Assembly: GCA_032358165.1 (NCBI GenBank)
Contig: JAALGY010000014.1
Span: forward strand, 1,116,001-1,180,000
Reading direction: 5' to 3'
From: Diplosphaera chodatii
Taxonomy: Eukaryota > Chlorophyta > Trebouxiophyceae > Prasiolales > Stichococcaceae
Length of the DNA: 64,000 nucleotides
Every line of letters begins with the position of its first letter. Position 1 is the first letter of the stretch. The notes under the pieces were generated by a model. That model did no database searches. It had not been told where the DNA came from and was given only the letters and a program-made list of their open reading frames with translations. The position numbers were made by a program, and so were the translations under genes. Below are positions 13,593 through 22,566 of this stretch, one piece after another.

Positions 13593-14086
13593 TCAGCGCT
13601 GCCGTCTGGGCACTTGGTGGTGCTGCAGCTATGCGGCTCTGTGTCAGCAGAGTGCCGAATGCCGATCGCATGCAGGGCGCAGTGCGGCAGCAGCCGACTA
13701 ACGCATGGCCATTGGTCAGGCAGGATGATAATCATCATGGCAGGATGGGTAGGCAGGAGTGATGTGGGCGGTCAAGGCCTAAACGGTCAAAGCCTAAACA
13801 ACAAATGCTGCTGTGTTTTGGCGCGGTGGCCTGAGAGAAGTAAGGTGTAAGGTGGAGGTAAGGTGGAAGGTAAGGTGAAGTAAGGTAAGGTACGGGATCA
13901 AAGTGACTGCAACCACACTTAAGACATGCGTGGTGCACTTTGTGGCACCTCGTGCACCCTGAAGACCACCATCTTTCCTGTGTCACACCCACTGATGACT
14001 GCACACACTCCTCCTGACTGATTTGGCATCAATACTCTCTCCGAATTTCCAGTTCCTAGGCTGGCTGATGTGCTATAGTACATGCA
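13593..14086. other. CUL1 3' flank up to the transposon insertion site
   Basis: No gene is visible. The region holds a GTAAGGT-type minisatellite and a TGTAA motif at 13846-13850 that could serve as a green-algal polyadenylation signal for CUL1, although it lies 254 bases past the stop. The transposon target duplication follows immediately. Confidence 0.5.
13838..13893. repeat. Short degenerate minisatellite, GTAAGGT(GGA) units
   Basis: About six imperfect copies of a TAAGGT-containing unit lie head to tail between CUL1 and the transposon. The purine-rich strand is the plus strand. No function can be inferred. Confidence 0.85.
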
Positions 14087-14093
14087 CCGGAGG
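14087..14093. repeat. Target-site duplication, left copy (CCGGAGG)
   Basis: This is the seven-base direct repeat immediately outside the left terminal inverted repeat. It matches 22192-22198 exactly. Confidence 0.85.
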
Positions 14094-14270
14094 CAGTCAT
14101 GTAGGGCACCTTAACACTAGGCAAGAAAGGGTGGTTTTGATAGCAGAATTTCAGTGGGGCTGTGCCGATTGATAGCTGGTCCAGGGCAGATTGATAGCTG
14201 CGAACGCGGCTAAGTGCGGCCAGCACACAGCACCCAAACATGCGCAACCAAGCTCAAAACATTCTTTGAC
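14094..14270 (+). repeat. Left terminal inverted repeat of the KDZ transposon
   Basis: The repeat begins CAGTCATGTAGGGCACC and is the reverse complement of 22015-22191 apart from about two substitutions. It carries three copies of TTGATAGC at 14137, 14169 and 14191, spaced 32 and 22 bases apart, which could be transposase-binding subsites (inference). Confidence 0.95.
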
Positions 14271-14284
14271 GTTACTAGCACATA

Positions 14285-16138
14285 TTGTGGGCTTGCTCCA
14301 CATGCGTGTTGCCGATGCCTGACGCTGTGCCGTCTGACAGTGCGGGCCCTTCGGCACCTGAACTGACGGCTCCAGAGCCTGGCACTGCGCTGCAGACCTG
14401 CGCGCCTCGTGCTCCTCGAGGTCTGATCGCCAACAAAGCAAAGCGCTTGGAGTTCTGCAACGAAAACCTCGAAATAGCAGTAAAAGCGCTGGAAACGTGT
14501 TCTAGGCGGTGTGGTGCAAACTTCTTGCTCTGCACTCTTGATATAGACGCAGCCGGCCATCAGCGGGTTCTATCTCATGCAACGAAGTCACTGGAGGGCT
14601 TGCTCGATGATATACAGCCCAAGACAGCGTTGCCAGCTCATGTGCGAGCAGCGGAGGGTGCTCGACGCCTGGCGAGGGCTCGAGCTGCGGACTTTGGCTC
14701 TCTGGACATCAAGCTGTTGAGGCGTGTAGTCTGTGAGCTGCTGGATCAGCTCATGCCGGACCGCAAGGGCACCCTGCCCTACAGCGCCTCAGGCGAGGCG
14801 ATCACTCCGGAGGATGTGCAAGACATGTACAAATGGTTTCCTGCGGCAGCCATTGACAGCTGGCGATCGCCAACCGCCTGGTCCGGCTCAGAACTCAAGG
14901 CAGTTGCCGCTGCGGCGGTGCGGACAGCGGGGTTCATGCGGGTGGCCTTGCCACGACTGCTGCGCAAGCTGCGGCTGCGGATCAAGGATGAGGCTGAGGT
15001 AGATTGCGCGCTGCAGCAGTTGGCCCGCACGCCAGCGCAACCAGCAGTACCGACTGTGGAGCAGATACAGCAGTCAGATGTCCCTGAGGCACAGGACCAG
15101 CCAGCTTCGGTGCCGCCTGAGATCCTCAACGGTTCTGGTCATGAGCTGGTGGAAGGCGAAGGGGGCTTGCTGTTTTTGGGTGCAACAGCCAGCATTGGCA
15201 ACATGCAGCGCGTTCGGGAGGCCGCCAAGCTGAGGCCGACTATCAACTTCACGATCAACAGTCGTGCAGTCGCTCTGAACGCGTTTTACAACGCACTGCA
15301 GGCCTGCGGTGGTGCGGTTGATGCGACGTTCGAAGTTCGCCATGGGGCTGCAGACCCGCTTCGCAAGGTCGCTGGATTGTTGGGCGTGGAGTGCAAGACT
15401 ACATGGCGTACACGTCTGACCACGCTTTGGACCAAGGAACTCCGACAGTTTGTGCAACATCCAGGTGCACCTCGGGCCACCGCTGACGATGCTGCAAGGC
15501 AGACATCGAATGCAGGCACGACTGCCCAGGGCGAGCCGCAACCTACCCCACAACAGGGTCTTGCTGCTCTGCCGCCATCTGATGTCCTGGCTGGTGACGC
15601 CAGTGGCGGGGCTTCAGCCATGCACGGCGGGGAGGCAGGGCCACAATGCAACGCTGCACAAGGAGAGGATGAGGTGCTGGCTGCAACGTCTGGATCAATG
15701 ACAGCAGCAGCGCATGTCGATGTCTTGACAACAACAGCGTCGGCGGTGGCAGCATGTGCAAACAGGCCAGTCAATGACATCTCAGCACTGGCAGCGCTGC
15801 CTGCTATGCGACGTGACATGGCAGGAACAGCAGCACCTCGGCGTGCAGCTGTGGTGCCTGCTGTCGCTGTGCCAGATGCAGCTGCGCCAGGCCCTCATGC
15901 CGCTGCAGGCATGCCGTCAGCAATGCAGCCACTCACTGCATTCTTGACGCAGCCCAACGCTTCAGTGCTGATAGCGGCAACAGAAGCAGCAGCTGCAGTG
16001 TCGCTGCCGCTGACCGCACCAGACCCAGCATCTGCTGCACCAGCAAGCCAGTGTACACCACCAGGTCAGCAGCTGCTATCTATGTCACACCGCTACCACA
16101 CTCAGCAACAGTGCATGCTTGAAGTCGACGTGCCATAG
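14285..16138 (+). CDS. Transposon cargo ORF, unknown protein of about 617 aa
   Basis: I do not recognise this protein. It starts 15 bases inside the left inverted repeat; Met at 14285 or at 14315 (MPDAVPSDSAG) could be the true start. Residues about 40-240 look globular and alpha-helical (RLEFCNENLEIAVKALETC, LLRRVVCELLDQLMPD, VALPRLLRKLRLRIKDEAEV). A second conserved-looking block at about 290-390 includes TINFTINSRAVALNAFYNAL and WRTRLTTLWTKELRQF. The rest is a long Ala/Pro/Gln-rich, probably disordered tail. The open exon is unusually long for this intron-rich genome. The tail may splice onward to a terminal exon at 16462-16562 reading KRPRPPETAGVV...RPPPCYDP before a stop, but intermediate junctions are unresolved. 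An accessory role in transposition is likely only from its position. No Fe(II)-dioxygenase motif of the TET/JBP kind was found. Confidence 0.6.
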   Translation: MWACSTCVLPMPDAVPSDSAGPSAPELTAPEPGTALQTCAPRAPRGLIANKAKRLEFCNENLEIAVKALETCSRRCGANFLLCTLDIDAAGHQRVLSHATKSLEGLLDDIQPKTALPAHVRAAEGARRLARARAADFGSLDIKLLRRVVCELLDQLMPDRKGTLPYSASGEAITPEDVQDMYKWFPAAAIDSWRSPTAWSGSELKAVAAAAVRTAGFMRVALPRLLRKLRLRIKDEAEVDCALQQLARTPAQPAVPTVEQIQQSDVPEAQDQPASVPPEILNGSGHELVEGEGGLLFLGATASIGNMQRVREAAKLRPTINFTINSRAVALNAFYNALQACGGAVDATFEVRHGAADPLRKVAGLLGVECKTTWRTRLTTLWTKELRQFVQHPGAPRATADDAARQTSNAGTTAQGEPQPTPQQGLAALPPSDVLAGDASGGASAMHGGEAGPQCNAAQGEDEVLAATSGSMTAAAHVDVLTTTASAVAACANRPVNDISALAALPAMRRDMAGTAAPRRAAVVPAVAVPDAAAPGPHAAAGMPSAMQPLTAFLTQPNASVLIAATEAAAAVSLPLTAPDPASAAPASQCTPPGQQLLSMSHRYHTQQQCMLEVDVP

Positions 16139-16230
16139 CTGAACCTGACGTTCTGGCTGCGCAGAGCGTGCCGCAGGACTGCATGTCTCGTGGCCTTCCC
16201 CTGTGGTGACTGGCTGCTCGTACCTGCAAG

Positions 16231-16296
16231 AGCAGCCGCAGCCACAGCCGCAGCCGCAGCCGCAGCCACCGCCGCAGCCGCAGCAGCCGCAGCAAC
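16231..16296 (+). repeat. CAGCCG-type hexanucleotide repeat inside the transposon
   Basis: Tandem imperfect CAGCCG/CAGCAG units lie downstream of the cargo ORF. Depending on frame they would encode Gln-Pro, Ser-Arg or polyalanine. They may be part of a later exon of the cargo gene or an intron. Confidence 0.85.
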
Positions 16297-16473
16297 AGCG
16301 CAAACGCAGCCATGTACTCCAGCTTCAGTCAAGTAGGCATTGTCTGCAGGCGTGCTGCCATACCCATCAGAACTTGAGAACTGGGCTCCTCTGAGGCTTT
16401 GCATCATCAACCGACGATTACTCGCAACTACAGGCTTACAGCACCTGCTATGCCTTTGCAGCACGGACATCGC

Positions 16474-18306
16474 CTAGGAAGCGCCCGCGTCCACCGGAGA
16501 CGGCTGGGGTAGTCTCGAGAAGTGGTCGTAGCGTGCGGCCGCCGCCATGCTATGACCCTTGATGGATACAATTTCAACCTGCACTGTGCATCGCAACACT
16601 ACTGACATGCAGCTTATATCAGATTTTCGTTTATCAAAGCACAGATACAAAATTGGTAAAGTGCAGAGTACGGTCAACGCATTGCTCCTGTCTTCTCGCA
16701 TCACCCAGATGCAGCCGTCTAATTTGTCGTTGCTGCGACCGGGAAGCGATGTAGATATCATCACTGCCACTGCAGAGTGTGGCTTTCAAGTCAGACCAGC
16801 GCATCCATATGTACATGGGATGCACTGCACAATTGCAAACATGACTTTGCATGACGAGTACAGTACCTGGACTCCCACTGTTGTGAAGAGGACAGCCTGG
16901 TGCATAACCTTCGGATGATGGCCTGTGCAGATACATCAAACGGTTCTAATGCATACGATACCGAGGTCAGTCCCCCTAACAATCGAGGCTTGGCGTTTGC
17001 AATGTGACACCAAGGCTCCCAGGCTGCATCCGCCATGTGGTGTGCACCAAACAAGATGGCATGGCGGTCATTTGATGACACCCCTGTACAATGACACTCT
17101 GGCATTGCATCTCGGTGACAGCACTAGAACCGTGAGCTCTGCAGCCAACGCTCTGCGTTAAGGAACAGCCACATGAGCTCACTGGAACCCTGATGTCAAT
17201 GATTGTCCCCCTAGCGCTGCATGGGCGTCTGATTGGCCGGCGTACTCAGACCATGTGTTACTGCTCGCTGCCTTCTGTCTCCATCACACTGATTAAGAAG
17301 CTGCTCCTCCTGCAACAGGTGGCTTTGCCTGGCCCTGCGGCTAATGTGCAGTTTGTACGCTGCTGCAAAGCCAGCCAAGCATATGCATGCCAGAGCGGTA
17401 TCAGCATTTCAGCATTTGAGGTCAGTGTACCGGTTGGCCTCAGATATTGCAATGTGAATATCCACTGCGAGTCCAACTTTGTAGTGTCCTCCCAGGCCAG
17501 GCATGCCATCTGATCGTGAGCCTGCATCAGGCAGCCTGGGCAGACTTGGAACTCACACAACAGTAAGAACACAACAAACGTATCGCATGCATGAGAGCCA
17601 CATGTTAGTCGTGATACATGCCCGGCGCTCGCTATTGTGTGCGCCTGAAGACTTGTCAAGTGAGGCAATGACTGTATCAGCCACATAGCACAATCCAGTC
17701 AACATTCAACTTGTTACCATCAACGGCGCAATGTAGCAGATGCAACAGATTGTATCCTGGAGCAAGTGGCTATGAAAGTCTGGACTGGCCGTTGATGCGC
17801 ACACAACTCACCCTGCGTCAACCGTAACCCACAGTCAGTATCCCCAGCACTTGAACCTTTGTCCAGACTGCTTGCGATCTTTGTTGCCACCGTGAAAGCA
17901 TCTGTAATTGGCTGGACACTTGCCTGGAGCTGCGGGCATTGCCGCTGCGCAACTGCCTGCCATCTGCTACCAACCAGATAGATATTGACAAGAACTAAGT
18001 GGGCCTTCGGCTGTTGTTGCAGGACACGACCTCGAACGGTGCTTTGTCTTGCATTCACAGCGTTGTGGCCGATGATGCTGGTCACAATGACTATGCATGC
18101 ATGTGCAGGCAGGGAGAACACTGCAACTTCTGGGATGTGCATGGCCATGCACTCACCGCCGAATTAAGCATGCGATTCATGTCGGTGCACACATATTGTA
18201 GTATTGACAGTCCATGAATGTCACCAGAACGTAGTAGTATCAGAGCAGGTGCAGTGATTTGGCTTGCTTCATCAGCTCTTATGTAGGTTAGGTAGATACT
18301 AGACAT
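16474..18306 (-). CDS. Possible third transposon gene, spliced, unknown product
   Basis: Several coding-like stretches line up on the minus strand between the transposase 3' end and the cargo gene. The first is MSSIYLTYIRADEASQITAP from 18306, ending at a strong GTGAGT donor. The next is an 18100-17812 segment including RQSTVRGRVLQQQPKAHLVL and ending GACGCAGG before GTGAGT. A third is SNDRHAILFGAHHMADAAWE near 17060. The last is GCIWVMREDRSNALTVLCT near 16700, open to a stop at 16474. I cannot assemble a single phase-consistent model, and the 3' end would overlap the possible terminal exon of the cargo gene on the other strand. No family was recognised. These pieces could also be remnants, or extra 3' exons of the transposase. 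Confidence 0.3.
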
Positions 18307-18396
18307 GATGTCAGGTCATCGAGTGCGCTTGCTTCGTGTATTGGTAAACATCATCCGTTGTAACTGGGTCATCTGTCGAGCAGTGTCGAGCAGAAC

Positions 18397-21300
18397 TTAC
18401 ACGAAGGTCACACCCTGCTGCAACAGCACCTGTGCACGGTTCATTCTGTACAGCCTGAAGCGCATGAACCGCATGAAAATGATCTGATCCATGTAGGCAA
18501 CCTGATACTCCAGCCGCCGCAGCGCCGAATTCTTCTGCTCTGCCAGCGGCGAGTTGGTGACCTTCGGGTAGTTGCCTGAACGGTAACCCTGGGAGCAGTT
18601 GGTGTGGTCACGGTAGTGCAACTCGTCAATCAGGAACTGGGTGCGGCTGAAGTGCTGTGGCTCGCGCCCTTGACGAAGAGGTGCACGTTGCAGCCGTTGT
18701 CCATCATGAACAGGTCTGGCGGCTGCTGCAGGTGGGTGTACAGCAGCTCGAAGATGGTGCGCGGCGACTCCGAATCTGGCATGATGGCAAACATCAAGCA
18801 CTTGCTGCAGTGCATGCACCACAGAAGCATGATGCCAGGGATCAGCTGCATGGTGCTGCGCTGCCACTTGTTGCAGCTGCTGCCGACGGACATGCCCATG
18901 CTGTACTGATCAGCCATGTACAGCCGCAGCCGCCGCGCCACCTGACTGCCGCCATCCGGACTGTGATGCCATGGTTCAGCATATGCGCCGCTGCAGATGC
19001 CGGTCCGCAGCATCGACTCCTCATTTGACCACAGGTGCGGTGCCCTGCTGCCAGTGCCCCTCCTGCCGTTGGGCGCTGGCGGCGGGCGCGGCTGATCGCC
19101 ACGCAGGTCAAGACGTGTTGCTGCAGCAACACGCACAAGATCTGGCTCCACAGACCGCCGCGCCACCTGCATCATAGGGACAACGGATGGGCCAGATCTG
19201 AGGCAAGATTTGACAGAACTGCATGACCAGAACAGGTCTCAACAAGCCCTAGTATCGTAACTTTTCTTCAGCATCACACCGACCTCCAGCAGGGCTGCCA
19301 GGAAGTCGTGGATGCCTGCCGGGAGCTCCGCATTGCCAAGGCTGGGGCGCACCGCGTCATACAGCAGCGGGCTCTGGTGACGCAGGTGACGCTCGTGCGC
19401 TGCGCTGAGCATTGTGCCCTCAAGCAGTGCGTCAATGCTGTCCCACAGCGCAGGTGGCAGCAGCTGGTCTGCTGGTGCTGTGCTGCCAAGGCTGTGGAGG
19501 ACAGGCCGCCAATGCTTTACTGCCAGCACCTTGTCGTTAGCGGCGGACTCTGTCGTCTGCAGGAATGGCAGCAGGGTGCGCTGCTGTGAGGTGTCTGGCA
19601 GCGCGCTGATGCTGTCTTTGAGCTGCTGGAGGGCAGCTGGTGTGAGGCCGCCGCTGGTGGAGCTGCCAAACAACAGCAGCTGCTTACGAATTGATGGCTG
19701 CACCACAAAGAGCCGCGTCTGCAGTGTGTTGCCTGCCACTCTACAACTGTTGGCGGCAGTCTCATGCGGCCGCTCAATGAAGCAGTGCTTTGACTTCATG
19801 CCAATGGCAATGGCGTCAGCTGTGTACCAGCGTGGCGCGCAGCTGCAGCTGTAACCACCGTGCCAATCAATCTGCATGAGGTCCATGAGATCGAAGCAGG
19901 CCTGCTGGAAGGCGTGACGGAAGCTGTCCAGCCAGTGCTGCAGCTGTGCCCGAGGCGCGCTGCACAGCACACATGCATGTACTGTAAGTGGCATGTGGCT
20001 GGAGCAGCGGCAACTCGTCGACCTCGATTGAATGCACTGTGCCAGGCTTCATCAGGCTCACCTCTTGTATGCCTTCAGTGCCTCACTCCAAAAGCCATGG
20101 AATGTGACGCTGCGGTGGCTGCTGCAAGCGTCCACCCAGGCATACATCAGGTCATGGCCGAACGCCAGGTGGGCTGTCTTCCGCAGCACGCCATGCTCGA
20201 TGCCGTCCACCTCCAGCACGCCATCGCAGCCATCGGCTGTGCACAGGTAGTCCATGAAGGCTGTTTCGATGGCCGCGCCGCGCATGAAGACGAGGCTGCT
20301 GACCGGCTGCGGCTCACCCCAGCTGACAGTGCCACAGCTGCCACAGTGCTGCGACGTGTCAGGCTGGCATTGCTCTGGCAGCGCTCTTGCGCCGCGTTTT
20401 CGCTCTGCAGCCACCAGACCCCGAATCAGTGGAGGATCAGCAGCACCTTGTATGATGCACTGCTGCGAGCACATTCACAAGCAACAATCAGCCACGATAG
20501 GAAGGATGCAAATATCAGAAAGGGCTAGCTTGCTCACCCGTGTCAATGCTCAGAAGGGCGGCATCATCACGGAGGTCCTCCGGCAGGCGACGTCTGGACA
20601 GGCAAGTGCTGCGGCGCTGGCCGGTAGCATAGTCGATGTCCTTTTCGACTTTGGCATCATAGCTGGACCAGTCGGCAGCCGCTGGGGCATTGTCGGCCGC
20701 ATCGGACTGCGGGGCGACGTGCTGGGCATGGTTGCAGCGCCAGTTGCCATTGGCGCAGGTGCAGCAGCGGCCGTTGGCATCCACAATGCCCCAGGTCTCA
20801 AAGCTGCTGCCAGGGCGTACAGCTCGCATCCCATGCTGTGGCAGCTCTGTCACGATACTGCCGCCGTTGCACAGAAGCGCATCGTTGGCGGCATTCATCA
20901 GCTGTCGCAGGTGTTCCTGCCCTCCGAGGCTGTGCACAAGGTGCTCGCTGCATGGGCAGAGTGGTGGAGTATCGCCAAGCCAGGCAGCTGACTGTTGATC
21001 AGGCTTGTCGACGCCCTCCACCAGGTCATACAGCCATTCATCGCTGCCAGTGCAGCTGCCGCCTTTGCACCAGCCCAGCAGCTGCTCGCGGTCCGCAAAC
21101 TGGACAAATTGCAGGCCAATTACGGCCCAGCGCAGCTTGCGCTGCGGACCGGTGCGGAAGCTGCAGGCAAAGTCTGCTGCTTTGCGATTGGCGCTGACAC
21201 GCACGAGCGGGCTGCTGGAGTGCTCGCTGAGTGCCGCTGCTAAATGTAGCGAGCCAGGCAGCTGCTGCAGTGACGCTGTGTGTCGGGCGTCTGTGCTGCT

Positions 21301-21840
21301 GCTGCGGTCTGCATCGTCGATGCTGCTGCCACCACCGCCGCCGCCGCTCGCAAAGAAGTCTTGCCATCGGTCGTCATCTGACTCGTCCAGCTGCATCTGC
21401 AGCGGCTCTGCATCTGAGTCTGCATCGCCGAGCGGTTGACGGCTGTCAGCTGCACTTGGGGCTGGCGCGGCTGCATGTTCCAGTTGTTGCCTGATCACGG
21501 GTGGGACGCCCGATGTCGCTTCTGGCGACTCGCCAGCCGCTGGAGCTGCTACAGGGAAGTCTTCAGCGGCTGCGTATGCCTCAGGAAGGGGTAGCCGCAG
21601 GTTGGTCGCCGGATCGTACACCCATGCGGATGCATGGCAATCAGGCTCGGATGCAGCACACATCAGCCTTGCAATGATCCGCGGCGTATCCTGCACAGGA
21701 CCCGTTATATGATATGAGAGATGCACAAGATGTGTCGAATCCACATACGGATCGGCCGTTCGCTGCCAACAGCCTTGCTTCTGGCAGAGGAGCATGCACA
21801 CAACCTGCTTTAGAACAGCCCGCGGGGCAGGACGCACCAT
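18397..21840 (-). CDS. KDZ-type transposase, apparently frameshifted
   Basis: The predicted enzyme excises and integrates the element. It reads right to left. The long exon 21840-20515 carries an acidic, disordered segment and then a SWIM-like zinc-binding motif CTCANGNWRCNH (C-x-C-x6-C-x-H, near 20750), ending RRSTCLSRRRLPEDLRDD. The next exon (about 20450-20070) has a cysteine cluster, HCGSCG then CTADGCDGVLEVDGIEHGVL and AFGHDLMYAWVD. An exon at 19994-19239 includes DLMQIDWHGGYSCSC. The RNase-H-like core follows: PDLFMMDNGCNVHLF near 18690, IDELHYRDHTNCSQGY near 18600 and SPLAEQKNSALRRL near 18540. This order and these motifs match KDZ transposases (family knowledge). Between DNGCN and the following REP block the frame changes at about 18666-18668 with no room for an intron, so this copy is probably inactive or the base call is wrong. 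The N-terminus may extend to about 22000. Confidence 0.85.
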
Positions 21841-22014
21841 GCTGGAGTGCTGTGCTGGGTATGTGGCCTGATGCCTTGAAGTGCATGACGTGTCGGCACG
21901 AATTAGGCCCCGTAAGACGCACAGGCTGCCCCCGACCCGGTGCAGGTAGAGTCCTCAGGTTTGCTGCAACGGCTGCGTGTGCTAGCGCACCACGGCACAA
22001 ACTGCGTCTTGGAT

Positions 22015-22191
22015 GTCAGAGAATGTTTTGAGCTTGGTTGCGCATGTTTGGGTGCTGTGTGCTGGCCGCACTTAGCCGCGTTCGCAGCTATCAATCTGCA
22101 CTGGACCAGCTATCAATCGGCACAGCCCCACTGAAATTCTGCTATCAAAACCACCCTTTCTTGCCTAGTGTTAAGGTGCCCTACATGACTG
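22015..22191 (-). repeat. Right terminal inverted repeat of the KDZ transposon
   Basis: This is the inverted copy of 14094-14270. Two differences are visible: one near 22018 and one near 22110, inside the TTGATAGC-containing stretch. It ends CCCTACATGACTG at 22191. Confidence 0.95.
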
Positions 22192-22198
22192 CCGGAGG
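22192..22198. repeat. Target-site duplication, right copy (CCGGAGG)
   Basis: This is an exact match to 14087-14093, directly outside the right inverted repeat. Confidence 0.85.
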
Positions 22199-22566
22199 GG
22201 TGAACCAATGCACGGCTCCTGATAACCACAGTACAAGCGAATCACAGTCTGTGGCCATCATCTTCCCGGCAGGTGCCAGCTGGGGAAGTGCGCTGCCATC
22301 CTATGCCACACACTCGCACCACACCTATCGGGGTCCGCACCTGTGGCAAAAGAACCCTATCAGCCAGCATGCTGCACCAGCCTGCCTTAAACATCCTTTA
22401 GCACAGCCCGAAAACAGCAGTGTACTCTGCTTCCATGCACCAACTGTCCTACTGCACACAGGCACTGATGTACTAACAGATACTGCCGAGCTGGCATGCC
22501 CGCACCTCTGACTGCGGGAAGCTGAAGGCAGTAATAAACCCTGCTCCGTTGCTCGTAAGCCAGATG
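22199..22566. other. 3' flank of the TMEM144-like gene
   Basis: No coding signal was seen between the transposon edge and the stop codon at 22567. It is likely the 3' untranslated region of the minus-strand transporter gene plus spacer. Confidence 0.5.

Larger units (their letters stand above)
14094..22191. mobile_element. Complete KDZ-type (Kyakuja-Dileera-Zisupton) DNA transposon, about 8.1 kb
   Basis: The element is bounded by 177-bp terminal inverted repeats (14094-14270 and 22015-22191) that differ at about two positions. It is flanked by a 7-bp direct repeat CCGGAGG at 14087-14093 and 22192-22198. Because part of that sequence is palindromic with the repeat tips, shorter readings of 5 or 3 bp are also possible. 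Inside, a minus-strand gene encodes a KDZ transposase and a plus-strand gene encodes a large unknown protein. A weak third gene sits between them. KDZ elements are known from fungi, algae and other eukaryotes (family knowledge). The near-identity of the repeats argues for a fairly recent insertion, downstream of CUL1 and of the convergent TMEM144-like gene, so no host coding sequence is interrupted. Confidence 0.9.

Noticed and set aside
13838..13893. Interstitial telomere array next to CUL1
   Set aside because: The unit is TAAGGT/GTAAGGTGGA, not TTTAGGG, so it is an ordinary minisatellite.
14285..18306. TET/JBP-type DNA oxygenase as KDZ cargo
   Set aside because: I looked in both transposon genes for the H-x-D ... 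H ... R pattern of Fe(II)/2-oxoglutarate dioxygenases and saw no convincing case. Isolated H/D pairs lacked the following Gly-rich strand and distal His.
20254..20991. 245-codon plus-strand ORF inside the transposon
   Set aside because: It lies antisense to transposase exons carrying the SWIM-like and cysteine motifs. Its own translation is low-complexity without motifs, so it is a shadow of GC-rich coding sequence.
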